Shown here: positions 8,116 to 16,680 of the stretch, in pieces
Numbering within the stretch: the stretch's first letter is position 1
How the letters are laid out: each line of letters opens with the position of its first letter
Assembly: GCA_964487565.1 (NCBI GenBank)
Contig: CAZARN010000007.1
Span: forward strand, 1-64,000
Length of the DNA stretch: 64,000 nt
Direction of reading: 5' to 3'
DNA from: Phil1 sp964487565
GTDB lineage: Bacteria > Bacillota > Clostridia > Christensenellales > CAG-138
The notes under the pieces: generated by a model
The model's input: the letters and a program-made list of their open reading frames with translations, nothing else
Told to the model about the DNA's origin: nothing
The model's database searches: none
Position numbers and translations under genes: made by a program

Positions 8116-10386
8116 TCAGAACATATCGGTGGGATTTATCTCCACGCCCGCCGCCTCGTCGGTTTTATGCGCATCATACCATTCATAAATCGCCCTTATC
8201 GCATAAGCCGTGTGCTTCGTGCGCGCAAGCTTCAAAAGCGTTTGATAACGGAACTTTCCCTGACGTCTTTTGACCGGCGCGGATGAGGCAAGCGCAAAAA
8301 GCAGCTCCCTCGCGTCCCCGCCGCAGGCATGGAGCGCATCCTCCACAGCGCGCCGCAAGCCTTGTGTGCAGCTTTCGCTCAAATCAAAAAGCGCATCCTC
8401 GTTTTCACCGAGAAAAATTATCCGCACGAACACCGAGAACGGCGGAAACAGCGCCGCGCGGCGAAGCGCAAGCTCATATTCATAAAAGCCCTTGTAATCG
8501 TGATGCGAGGCGAACTCGATGACCGGGTGCTCCGGCGTGTAGCTTTGTATGACAACACGTCCCGGTTTATCCGCGCGCCCCGCGCGCCCGGCCACCTGCG
8601 TCAGGAGCTGGAAGGTGCGTTCCCCGCTCCTGTAATCCGGTATATGCAGCGTCGCGTCGGCGGCGATCACCCCCACAAGGGTCACGTTGGGTATATCGAG
8701 TCCCTTCGCGATCATCTGCGTGCCGATGAGCACATCCGCGTCGTGACGTTCAAAGCGCGAAAGCAGCTCGTAATGCGCGTTTCTTGTGCGCGTCGTATCA
8801 AGATCCATCCGTATCGAGCGCACGGACGGGAAGCTCTCATTCAGTTGCTCTTCCACCTGCTGCGTGCCTACGCCGAAATATTTGAGATACGGTTTCCCGC
8901 ATTGAGGGCATACCTTCGGTATGCTCATCTCCTTGCCGCAGTAATGGCATTTCATCACGTTTTCAAGCTTGTGATACGTCATCGAAACATCGCAGTTCGG
9001 GCATTTCATAACATAGCCGCAGCCTCTGCACGACACGAAGGTCGAGTATCCCCTCCTGTTCATGAAAAGGATCGCCTGTTCGCCGGATGCGAGGCATTCT
9101 TCAAGCTCGTCATGCAGCTTGCCGCTGAATATGCTGTTGTTGCCCGCAAGGAATTCGCTTCTCATGTCGACTATGTCGACCTTCGGCATCGGCGAATCGT
9201 TTATCCTGTCAGGCAACTCAAGCAGCGTGTACGTTCCTTTTTTTGCCCGACGGTAGCTTGCGACCGAAGGCGTGGCCGAGCCGAGCACAAGCACCGCGCC
9301 GTTCATTGCAGCCCTTTTCGACGCGACTTCAGCCGCGCCGTAACGCGGCGTTATCTCAGAATGGTATGACGGCTCATGTTCCTCGTCGACGACGATAAGC
9401 TTGATTTTTTCAAGCGGGGCGAATACGGCGCTCCTTGCGCCGATCACCACGTCGGCGCGGCCGAGGCGGATGCGCCGCCACTCGTCGAACCGTTCCCCCG
9501 GGGAAAGGCGGCTGTGCAGCACCGCCACGCGATCTCCGAAACGGCTCCTGAAGCGCTCCATCGCCTGCGGCGTGAGCGATATCTCAGGCACAAGCACGAT
9601 TGCTCCGCCTCCGTTTTCAAGCGCCCGCGCTATCGCCTGCATATACACTTCCGTTTTGCCGCTGCCCGTCACGCCGTAAATGAGACAGGTGCCGCGGCCT
9701 TCGTCCATCATGGAATTTATGCTCTCGAGCGCTTTCGCCTGCGCGGGCGTGAGCTGCATGGCTTCGCTCTTTCGCGTTCTCTTCCCGGCGAACGGATCGC
9801 GGAATGTCACATGGCCTTCCTCGGTGAGTATCCCTTTTTTTATCAGCGCGCTCACGGCGCTCCCCGCCCCCGGTATGAACGCGCATATATCCGCCGTGCT
9901 CATCGCGACGCCTGCTTGCGCAAGGAGCTTCGTCACCTCATACTGCACGGGCGCGCGCGCCGAACCGTCCTTTTTGAGCATCGATCCGATCGCAGCCTCC
10001 GGATCGATACCGTCCGTCAGCTTGACTGTGGTCACCTTTTTTTCCTTCACGCGGCCGCCGCGCATCTGCGACGGTATCATGAGGCGCAGCGCATCGACGA
10101 GAAGACAATGATATGTTTCGCTTAACCAGCGCGCAAGTCCGATCTGTTCCTCGCTGAGCGCCGTATAAGGTTCAAGCGTCCTTATCACGCGCTTTATGCG
10201 GATATTCTCCATTGGCGCTTCATCCGTCAGTTCAAGCACGAAGCCCTCTATCGGCTTGCTTCCCTGACCGAAAGGGACAAGCACGCGATGCCCGCAGCGC
10301 AGCGCATTAAGCTCCTGCGGCACTTCATATGTGAACAGTCTGTCCACGTTTGCGTGGGCGATATCGACCATCACCTTGGCATACAC
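8116..10386 (-). CDS. priA: Primosomal replication restart helicase PriA
   Basis: Superfamily 2 3'-5' helicase that reloads the replisome at stalled forks. Seen: an N-terminal DNA-binding domain (FTYEVPQEL through VPFGQG), Walker A GVTGSGKTEVY, DEEH in motif II, and a zinc module of four Cys pairs (CRGCG, CPNC, CHYC, CPQC). The 756-residue length is close to the family norm. The start is GTG, eight bases after AAGGAGG. No promoter is obvious between it and the terminator upstream, so it is probably expressed by read-through from yicC-gmk-rpoZ or from a promoter I cannot recognise. Confidence 0.95.
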   Translation of the reverse strand: MYAKVMVDIAHANVDRLFTYEVPQELNALRCGHRVLVPFGQGSKPIEGFVLELTDEAPMENIRIKRVIRTLEPYTALSEEQIGLARWLSETYHCLLVDALRLMIPSQMRGGRVKEKKVTTVKLTDGIDPEAAIGSMLKKDGSARAPVQYEVTKLLAQAGVAMSTADICAFIPGAGSAVSALIKKGILTEEGHVTFRDPFAGKRTRKSEAMQLTPAQAKALESINSMMDEGRGTCLIYGVTGSGKTEVYMQAIARALENGGGAIVLVPEISLTPQAMERFRSRFGDRVAVLHSRLSPGERFDEWRRIRLGRADVVIGARSAVFAPLEKIKLIVVDEEHEPSYHSEITPRYGAAEVASKRAAMNGAVLVLGSATPSVASYRRAKKGTYTLLELPDRINDSPMPKVDIVDMRSEFLAGNNSIFSGKLHDELEECLASGEQAILFMNRRGYSTFVSCRGCGYVMKCPNCDVSMTYHKLENVMKCHYCGKEMSIPKVCPQCGKPYLKYFGVGTQQVEEQLNESFPSVRSIRMDLDTTRTRNAHYELLSRFERHDADVLIGTQMIAKGLDIPNVTLVGVIAADATLHIPDYRSGERTFQLLTQVAGRAGRADKPGRVVIQSYTPEHPVIEFASHHDYKGFYEYELALRRAALFPPFSVFVRIIFLGENEDALFDLSESCTQGLRRAVEDALHACGGDARELLFALASSAPVKRRQGKFRYQTLLKLARTKHTAYAIRAIYEWYDAHKTDEAAGVEINPTDMF

Positions 10387-10433
10387 GCGCGATTCCTCCT
10401 TCTTTTTGATGATTTTCGCCGTTTATGATATTG

Positions 10434-10459
10434 AAAAAAGGGCTTTCCTCTGAAAGCCC
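10434..10459 (-). terminator. Intrinsic terminator after rpoZ
   Basis: On the minus strand an eight-pair stem GGGCTTTC/GAAAGCCC with a four-base AGAG loop is followed by six T. It lies 18 bases after the rpoZ stop and 47 bases before priA. It probably reduces but need not abolish transcription into the priA part of the cluster. Confidence 0.88.
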
Positions 10460-10477
10460 CGTTTCATCGCCTGAAAG

Positions 10478-10678
10478 TTATTTTGTGGCTTCTTCGGGAT
10501 ATGTGATCTTAAGCTCGTCTGCCATCAGTTCATCCACCGCAACAGAAACCGCTTTGCGGTCGTTGAGATCGGCGCTTTGCGCGACGAGCTGGCGCGCGCG
10601 CTTGGCCACGACCGAGACCAGCATGTAACGGCAGGGTACCTTCTTTTGCAGCTCGCTTACCGGCGGCTTGTTTATCAT
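10478..10678 (-). CDS. rpoZ: DNA-directed RNA polymerase subunit omega
   Basis: Small accessory subunit that helps assemble beta-prime. The 66-residue product carries the family pattern: PVSEL near the start, the YMLVSVVAKRARQL helix, then a KAVSVAVDEL helix. It sits three bases behind gmk, with GGAGG in the gmk tail, an arrangement conserved across Bacillota. Confidence 0.92.
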   Translation of the reverse strand: MINKPPVSELQKKVPCRYMLVSVVAKRARQLVAQSADLNDRKAVSVAVDELMADELKITYPEEATK

Positions 10679-10681
10679 ATG

Positions 10682-11302
10682 TCAATCCTCCTTCATGATT
10701 TCTTCTGTGTCCGCGCGGCGCGAGGTCCTGAGCCTCTCCGCGCGCATTATGCTCAAAACATCCTCGACGGCTCCGTTGAGCTCGTCGTTGACGACGACAT
10801 AATCGTATTTGGGTATGAATGACATCTCAAGGCGCGCTTTGGAATATCTGCGCTCGATCTGCTCCGGCGTTTCGGTGCCGCGGCCCGCAAGGCGCGCATG
10901 GAGCACCGCGAGGGACGGCGGCGCGATAAATACCGTGACAGCCTCCGGGCGCTTGTTTTTGACGTTCATCGCCCCGTTCACGTCTATCTCCAGTATAACG
11001 TCCATACCGGCGGCGATTTTCTCATCCACGAAAGCCCTCGGCGTGCCGTAGTAATTCGTGCCGAACACATCCATGTATTCAAGCAGTTCATCCGAAGCGA
11101 TCATGCGCTCGAATTCTTCGCGCGTTTTGAAAAAGTAATGCACGCCCTCGATCTCGGCCGGACGCGGCGGTCTTGTTGTCGCCGAAACCGACATGACGAT
11201 CCGCGCGTCGCTCTCCGCAAGGCGTTTGCATATCGTGCCCTTGCCCACTCCCGAAGGGCCTGATATCACAAAAAGCTCGCCTTTTGTTTTACTTTCGCTC
11301 AT
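10682..11302 (-). CDS. gmk: Guanylate kinase
   Basis: Phosphorylates GMP to GDP with ATP. P-loop GPSGVGKGT occupies 15-23 of the 206-residue product. The GMP-binding TTRPPRPAEIEGVHYFF and the lid region RGTETPEQI are intact. A GTG at 11317 would give a GTGA overlap with yicC but lacks a ribosome site. The ATG at 11302 has GGGG six bases before it and is preferred. Confidence 0.95.
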   Translation of the reverse strand: MSESKTKGELFVISGPSGVGKGTICKRLAESDARIVMSVSATTRPPRPAEIEGVHYFFKTREEFERMIASDELLEYMDVFGTNYYGTPRAFVDEKIAAGMDVILEIDVNGAMNVKNKRPEAVTVFIAPPSLAVLHARLAGRGTETPEQIERRYSKARLEMSFIPKYDYVVVNDELNGAVEDVLSIMRAERLRTSRRADTEEIMKED

Positions 11303-11313
11303 TGGGCACCCCG

Positions 11314-12192
11314 TCACTCTATATTCTGCACCTGTTCGCGGATCTTCTCTATCTCAGCCTTGCCGAGGATCACATCGCCCGCGATCGAGGCGTCGTTCGC
11401 TTTTGAACCGATGGTATTGAATTCCCTGTTCATCTCCTGCACAACAAAGTCGAGCCTGCGGCCCACCGCGTCATCACGGCAAAGCAGCTCGCGCATCTGC
11501 GCGATATGGCTCGCAAGGCGCACAAGCTCCTCGTCTATGCTGGCGCGATCCGCAAAAAGCGCGACTTCCGTCGCAAGGCGCTGCCTGTCCACATCCACCT
11601 CGGAAATTATGGAAGCGATGCGCTCGTCAAGCTTCGCCTTGTATTGGGCGACCACCTCCGGCGCGCGGACGGCGATCTTCGCCGCTATCGCCTCGACCGT
11701 GTCCATGCGGGTCAAAAGATCATCCGAGAGGCGTTTCCCTTCGCCCTGCCTTGCTTTTTTAAGCTCCGCGACCGCGCTTTCAAGCGCCGTGAGCGCAAGC
11801 GCGTTCACCGCGTCCCTGTCTTCCTCGGCTTCCACCACATCTGTCACATCCGGCAGCTTAAGCGCGGCGCTGAGGGTTATATCGTCCGTAATGCCGTATT
11901 TTTCTCCCGCAAGGCGCGCGCTTTCAAGATATGCGCCCAAAAGCGCCTCGTCTATTTCAACCCGCCTCGCGTCGCTTCGCGTGTTGCGGTAATTCACAAA
12001 AGCATCGACATGTCCGCGCGAAATAAGCTCGGTCATGCGCTGGCGCAGCGTATCCTCAATGAATGAAATATGCCTGGGCATACGGAACGCCGGATCAAAA
12101 TACCTGTGGTTCACGCTTTTTAACTCGATCGTGATCTCTCTGCCGTCCGCGGCGGCACTCGCCCGGCCGAAGCCGGTCATGCTCAGCGCCAT
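11314..12192 (-). CDS. yicC: YicC family endoribonuclease
   Basis: Member of the YicC/YloC family, hairpin-opening endoribonucleases linked to RNA decay. The 292-residue protein opens with the signature SMTGFGRA, followed by ELKSVNHRYFD, and ends with the conserved block VQEMNREFNTIGSKAN near 255-270. It is the first gene of the yicC-gmk-rpoZ unit. In B. subtilis remA lies between yloC and gmk; here gmk follows directly and no remA-like frame is present. Confidence 0.92.
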   Translation of the reverse strand: MALSMTGFGRASAAADGREITIELKSVNHRYFDPAFRMPRHISFIEDTLRQRMTELISRGHVDAFVNYRNTRSDARRVEIDEALLGAYLESARLAGEKYGITDDITLSAALKLPDVTDVVEAEEDRDAVNALALTALESAVAELKKARQGEGKRLSDDLLTRMDTVEAIAAKIAVRAPEVVAQYKAKLDERIASIISEVDVDRQRLATEVALFADRASIDEELVRLASHIAQMRELLCRDDAVGRRLDFVVQEMNREFNTIGSKANDASIAGDVILGKAEIEKIREQVQNIE

Positions 12193-12221
12193 ATGATACC
12201 TCCAAATCTTCCTAAGATAGG

Positions 12222-12250
12222 ATTATAACACAAATATCCTCACTTATAAA
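12222..12250 (-). promoter_or_regulatory. Promoter of yicC
   Basis: Minus strand: a perfect -10 TATAAT (12222-12227), with a weak -35 TTTATA (12245-12250) at 17 bases. The -10 ends 29 bases before the yicC ATG, leaving room for the visible GGAGG site. Confidence 0.55.
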
Positions 12251-12306
12251 CATGTCTTAACATAATATGTGCGCCGCATTGTCACGCGGCTCCCGTGCGT
12301 CCGCCA

Positions 12307-14304
12307 TCAGGTTTTGTCGTTCCCGACGAGCGAGAAGAACTCCTCCTCGTCCATCACCCTTATGCCAAGCTCCCGCGCTTTGGCAAGCTTGCTGCCGGCG
12401 CCGGGTCCTGCGACCACGATATCAGTTTTCTTTGAAACGCTCCCTGCGGCCTTGCCGCCGAGCGAAGTTATCAGCGCCTCGACCGCGCTCCTGTCCATGC
12501 GTTCCATCGACCCGGTGACGACCACGGTTTTGCCGGAAACAGGGCTGTCCGCCTTCGTTTCCTGCTCCGGGCGCGGATGCACGCCATGGGCGATGAGACG
12601 GTCTATCTGCCCCGATATCGATGCATCGCCGAAAAAGTCCGTTATGCTCTGCGCCACAACGCCGCCAACGTCGTTGATCGCAGTAAGCTCCTGCGCGTTT
12701 GCATTGCGCACGGCGTCGAGCGTGCCGAAATGACGCGCGAGATCGCGCGCGGTCTTTGCCCCCACGTTTGGGATGCCCAGCGCGAAGAGGAACGCGCCGA
12801 GGGTGCAATCCTTGCTCTTTTCGATCGCGCCGACAAGATTGGCCGTCTTTTTTTCTTTGAAGCCGTCGAGCGCCATGAAATCCGCCGCCGTCAGATCGTA
12901 TAGATCGGCTATACTGCGAAGGTTCACGGCTTCAACAAGCTGCGCAGCCGTCTTTTCGGAAAAGCCCTCGATGTCCATCGCCTCGCGCGAGGCGTAATGC
13001 GCGAGCGCCGCCGTTATCTGCGGCGGACACGAAAGCGTGTTCGTGCAGTAAAGATGCACGCCGCGATGCTCCACATGGGCGCCGCACGCCGGACAGCGCA
13101 CGGGTTTTTCCACCGCGCAAAGCGGCCTGTCGCCCTCCACGGCGCCAAGGATCTCGGGTATCACGTCGTTGCTGCGCCTTATGAACACGCGGGAACCTAT
13201 ACCCACGCGCTTGCGCTGAATATCGTCGAAATTATTCAGCGTGGCATGACTGATGGTGGCCCCCGCAAGCTCCACGCTTTCAAGATGCGCGCGCGGGGTC
13301 AGCTTGCCCGTGCGTCCCACCTCCCATGTTACGTCGAGGACGGTCGTTGTGGTTTCCTCCGCGGCGAACTTGAACGCCATCGCCCAGCGCGGGAATTTGT
13401 CCGTCGCGCCAAGCGCTTCGCGCGTCCTCATATCGCATATCTTGACGACCATCCCGTCGATGAGGAAATCGAGCGTACCGCGCGTGCGCTCCGCCTCGTC
13501 TATGCCGCGGCACACGTCCGCGATATCATCGTAAACCCTCATGAACGGCGAAACCGGCAGCCCGTTTTCCGCAAGGAAAGCGATCGCCTGTTCGTGGCTC
13601 TCAAGCTTTTTTCCTTCGATATAGCCGATGTTATAGAAAAAGCAGTCGAGCTTGCGCTTTGCCGTTTCCCTCGCGTCGAGGTTCCTGAGCGCGCCCGCAG
13701 CCGCGTTTCTTGCGTTTTTCAGCGGTTCATCCGCAGTCTCGTTGTATTTTTCAAGCACGCTCAGGCGCATTATCCCCTCGCCCTGCGCTTCCATCACGCC
13801 CTTGAAAGGGATGGTGAGCGGCACTGTTTTCACAGTCATTATCTGCGGCAGTATCTCCTCGCCCACGACGCCGTTGCCCCGCGTCGCCGCCTCGACGAGT
13901 CTGCCTTCCCTGTATGTGAGATTGACGGTCAGCCCGTCGAATTTATACTCAAGCGAAAATCTGAGCTTAGGGAGCGTATCGGCGTGCGTGCGGTTGAACT
14001 GATCCCGTAGCTTTTCCGCGCGTGCCGCCCATTCGGTGAGATCCTCCTTCGTGCGCACCTTGTCAAGGCTCCAGAGCCTTCCGAGATGCGTGTGCTGCAC
14101 GAATTTTTCAAGCGGTGCGCCGCCTACGCGCCGCGTCGGGGAATCGTCCAGCCTTATGCCGGTCTCCTCCTCAAGGCGCGTCAGCTCGTCATAGAGCGCG
14201 TCATATTCTGCGTCCGAGACCTTCGGCGCGTCAAGCTCATAATACGCCCTCGCATAGCCGTTGAGGGTATCGACGAGCGCTCTCATTTTCTCTTCCATAC
14301 TCAT
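12307..14304 (-). CDS. ligA: NAD-dependent DNA ligase LigA
   Basis: Seals nicks using NAD+ as adenylate donor. The 665-residue protein has the usual order: Ia domain (1-60), adenylation domain with active-site K121 in KFDG, OB-fold, a four-Cys zinc finger (CPAC and CTNTLSC), helix-hairpin-helix repeats, and a C-terminal BRCT domain starting at about 590 (GKTVVVTGSM). Its ATG overlaps the pcrA stop as ATGA, so helicase and ligase are co-translated, the common Bacillota pcrA-ligA pair. Confidence 0.97.
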   Translation of the reverse strand: MSMEEKMRALVDTLNGYARAYYELDAPKVSDAEYDALYDELTRLEEETGIRLDDSPTRRVGGAPLEKFVQHTHLGRLWSLDKVRTKEDLTEWAARAEKLRDQFNRTHADTLPKLRFSLEYKFDGLTVNLTYREGRLVEAATRGNGVVGEEILPQIMTVKTVPLTIPFKGVMEAQGEGIMRLSVLEKYNETADEPLKNARNAAAGALRNLDARETAKRKLDCFFYNIGYIEGKKLESHEQAIAFLAENGLPVSPFMRVYDDIADVCRGIDEAERTRGTLDFLIDGMVVKICDMRTREALGATDKFPRWAMAFKFAAEETTTTVLDVTWEVGRTGKLTPRAHLESVELAGATISHATLNNFDDIQRKRVGIGSRVFIRRSNDVIPEILGAVEGDRPLCAVEKPVRCPACGAHVEHRGVHLYCTNTLSCPPQITAALAHYASREAMDIEGFSEKTAAQLVEAVNLRSIADLYDLTAADFMALDGFKEKKTANLVGAIEKSKDCTLGAFLFALGIPNVGAKTARDLARHFGTLDAVRNANAQELTAINDVGGVVAQSITDFFGDASISGQIDRLIAHGVHPRPEQETKADSPVSGKTVVVTGSMERMDRSAVEALITSLGGKAAGSVSKKTDIVVAGPGAGSKLAKARELGIRVMDEEEFFSLVGNDKT

Positions 14305-16550
14305 TCCTCTTTTGTGAGCGGCGCATATGCCGAAGCAAATCTTTTCACACCGCCGATATCAAAATCGACCGTCACCGTGGCGCCTGCGCCGCTGCCGGCC
14401 GTCTCAAGCACGGTTCCGGCGCCGAATTTCGGATGCGTGACGCGCGTGAAGGGTGTAAACGCCGCGGCGTCGCCCGTGTTTCCCGCCGTCACACGTTCCC
14501 TGACCGACGGCTGAGGCGCGGCCGGTTTCTGTATGCCGAAACCTGCCTGTGAGGCATAGACCTTCTTTTGCGAAACGTCCGGCGCGAAGTCCATATTTCT
14601 CATTCGCGTCTGCTGACGCTGTTCCGGACGGCTTTCATCCTCGATGAGTTCGGACGGTATCTCGTCGATAAAGCGCGAACGCCTGTTGACGGACGCTTCG
14701 CCGAAAAGCGCGCGGCTCGTCGCGTTGATGAGATAAAGCTTTTCCCGCGCCCGGGTTATGCCGACATAGCACAGTCTGCGTTCCTCCTCCATCGCGTCGC
14801 GCGTAAGATCCATGCGCGCGCGATATGTCGGGAAAACGTTTTCTTCCATCCCCGCCAGAAAAACGACCGGGAACTCGAGTCCCTTGGCGCTGTGCAGCGT
14901 CATCAGCGAAACCACGCCGGCGCCCTCCTCCATTGAATCGATGTCCGACACGAGCGCGACGTTTTCAAGGAACGACGTCATGGCGCTTTCGTCCTCAGGC
15001 AGATCGTTTTCGATCTCCTTTATGTTGCCGATAAGCTCCTTGAGGTTCTCCATGCGCGTTTCTGCCTCGCCTTTTTTATCATCTGCGAGTATATACGCTT
15101 CGTATTCTATTTTGGAAATGAGATGCTCCGTGAATTCGGAAAGCTTCATCACAGTGCTTTCAGCCATCAAGTCCGTCATGAGATCCGCAAACGGCGCAAG
15201 CTTCGCGTGCGTGCGCGGTGAAAGGCCTTCGCCCGCAATGGCCGTTATCAGCATTGAAGCGCCCGAAGCATCCGCCGCCGCGCGAAGCTCCTCAAGCGCC
15301 TTGTCGCCTATGCCACGGCGCGGCACATTGACTATGCGCGCAAAGGCTACGTCGTCGCTCGGGTTTGCGATGAGCCTCAGATAGCCCATTATATCTGCGA
15401 TCTCGCGCCGCTCATAGAAACGGAACCCGCCGTAAATCTTGTGCGGGATGCCGTAGTTGACAAGCGTGCTTTCAAGCACGCGGCTCATGGCGTTCATGCG
15501 GTAAAGTATCGCGTAATCACCGTAACTTGCGCCGTCGCGCACGCCCTCGAGTATTTTTTTGCAAATGAACGCGGCTTCGTCACGCTCGCTCGCGGCTTCA
15601 TACCGGACGATGCGATCCCCGCCGGTTTTATCCGTCCAGAGGGTCTTTCGCTTGCGTCCCTCGTTGTTGTCGATAACGGCGTTCGCCGCGTCAAGTATGT
15701 ATTTTGTGGAACGGTAATTCTGCTCGAGCCTTATCACCCGCGTGTTTTTGAAGTCCTTCTCGAAGCTCATTATGTTGCGTATATCCGCCCCGCGCCAGCC
15801 GTATATGCTCTGGTCGTCGTCGCCCACAACGCATAGGTTGCCGTGTTCGCGGCAGATAAGCTCCACCAGACGGTATTGCGGCATATTGGTGTCCTGATAT
15901 TCGTCGACGAGGACATATCTGAACCTGCTCCTGTATTTCTGGAGTATTTCCGGACAGGTCTCAAAAAGCTCGATGATCTTGACGATAAGATCGTCAAAAT
16001 CGAGCGCGTTGGCCGCCATCAGGCGTTTCCTGTATTCTTTGAACACGCGCAATGTCAGCCCGTCGCCGTCCGCATAATTCTCTTCAAGGTATTTCTGCGC
16101 GTCAAGCGACTTGTTTTTGGCGTTTGATATGCGCTCCTTCATCTCGCGTTTAGGCATGCTGCGCTCGCTCATACCCATGCCGCGCAATATATCCGTTATG
16201 ACCTTCATCTGATCCGTGTCGTCATATATGGTGAAATTGCGTTCAAACCCGAGCTTGTCGCACTCTATGCGCATGAGCTTCGAGCAGAACGAATGGAAGG
16301 TCGTCACCCAAAGCTCGTCTCCGCCCTCGCCGACAAGCTGCGCGGCCCTTTCGCGCATCTCGCCGGCCGCCTTGTTGGTGAATGTGAGCGCAAGTATGTT
16401 CCACGGTTTCACCCCGTGTGAAACGAGGTTTGCGATCCTGTATGTGAGCACCCGCGTTTTGCCGCTGCCCGCCCCCGCGAGCACAAGCAGAGGGCCTTCA
16501 AGGCACTCCACGGCCTCGCGCTGTCTGTCGTTCAATATGCTGAGATCCAT
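14301..16550 (-). CDS. pcrA: ATP-dependent DNA helicase PcrA/UvrD
   Basis: Superfamily 1A 3'-5' helicase for repair and removal of replication blocks. The 749-residue protein shows LNDRQREAV (Q motif), Walker A AGAGSGKT (25-32), DEYQDTN, GDDDQSIYGWRGA, and late motifs TLHSAKGLEFP and VGITRARE. The C-terminal tail ends in the Tudor-like patch (VTHPKFGAGTVLE) that binds RNA polymerase in PcrA. It is the first gene of a two-gene operon with ligA. Confidence 0.96.
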   Translation of the reverse strand: MDLSILNDRQREAVECLEGPLLVLAGAGSGKTRVLTYRIANLVSHGVKPWNILALTFTNKAAGEMRERAAQLVGEGGDELWVTTFHSFCSKLMRIECDKLGFERNFTIYDDTDQMKVITDILRGMGMSERSMPKREMKERISNAKNKSLDAQKYLEENYADGDGLTLRVFKEYRKRLMAANALDFDDLIVKIIELFETCPEILQKYRSRFRYVLVDEYQDTNMPQYRLVELICREHGNLCVVGDDDQSIYGWRGADIRNIMSFEKDFKNTRVIRLEQNYRSTKYILDAANAVIDNNEGRKRKTLWTDKTGGDRIVRYEAASERDEAAFICKKILEGVRDGASYGDYAILYRMNAMSRVLESTLVNYGIPHKIYGGFRFYERREIADIMGYLRLIANPSDDVAFARIVNVPRRGIGDKALEELRAAADASGASMLITAIAGEGLSPRTHAKLAPFADLMTDLMAESTVMKLSEFTEHLISKIEYEAYILADDKKGEAETRMENLKELIGNIKEIENDLPEDESAMTSFLENVALVSDIDSMEEGAGVVSLMTLHSAKGLEFPVVFLAGMEENVFPTYRARMDLTRDAMEEERRLCYVGITRAREKLYLINATSRALFGEASVNRRSRFIDEIPSELIEDESRPEQRQQTRMRNMDFAPDVSQKKVYASQAGFGIQKPAAPQPSVRERVTAGNTGDAAAFTPFTRVTHPKFGAGTVLETAGSGAGATVTVDFDIGGVKRFASAYAPLTKEE

Positions 16551-16580
16551 CGCCGCTCCCCTTTGTATTTTAACTTATTA

Positions 16581-16609
16581 ATTATACCATAACCCATATC
16601 CATGAGCAA
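16581..16609 (-). promoter_or_regulatory. Promoter of pcrA-ligA
   Basis: Minus strand: -35 TTGCTC (16604-16609), 17-base spacer, -10 TATAAT (16581-16586). The leader would be about 24 bases and contains GGGGAG before the ATG at 16550. Confidence 0.75.
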
Positions 16610-16633
16610 AGAGAAGGTGCGCCAAGCCGCTGC

Positions 16634-16664
16634 AAAAGGCCGGCGCCACCCGTGCGCCGGCCTT
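16634..16664 (-). terminator. Intrinsic terminator of pheS-pheT
   Basis: An eleven-pair stem AAGGCCGGCGC/GCGCCGGCCTT with a seven-base loop, followed on the minus strand by TTTTGC. It starts 17 bases after the pheT stop. The short T run makes it moderate, but the stem is very strong. Confidence 0.82.
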
Positions 16665-16680
16665 ATATACGCCAGATTAT

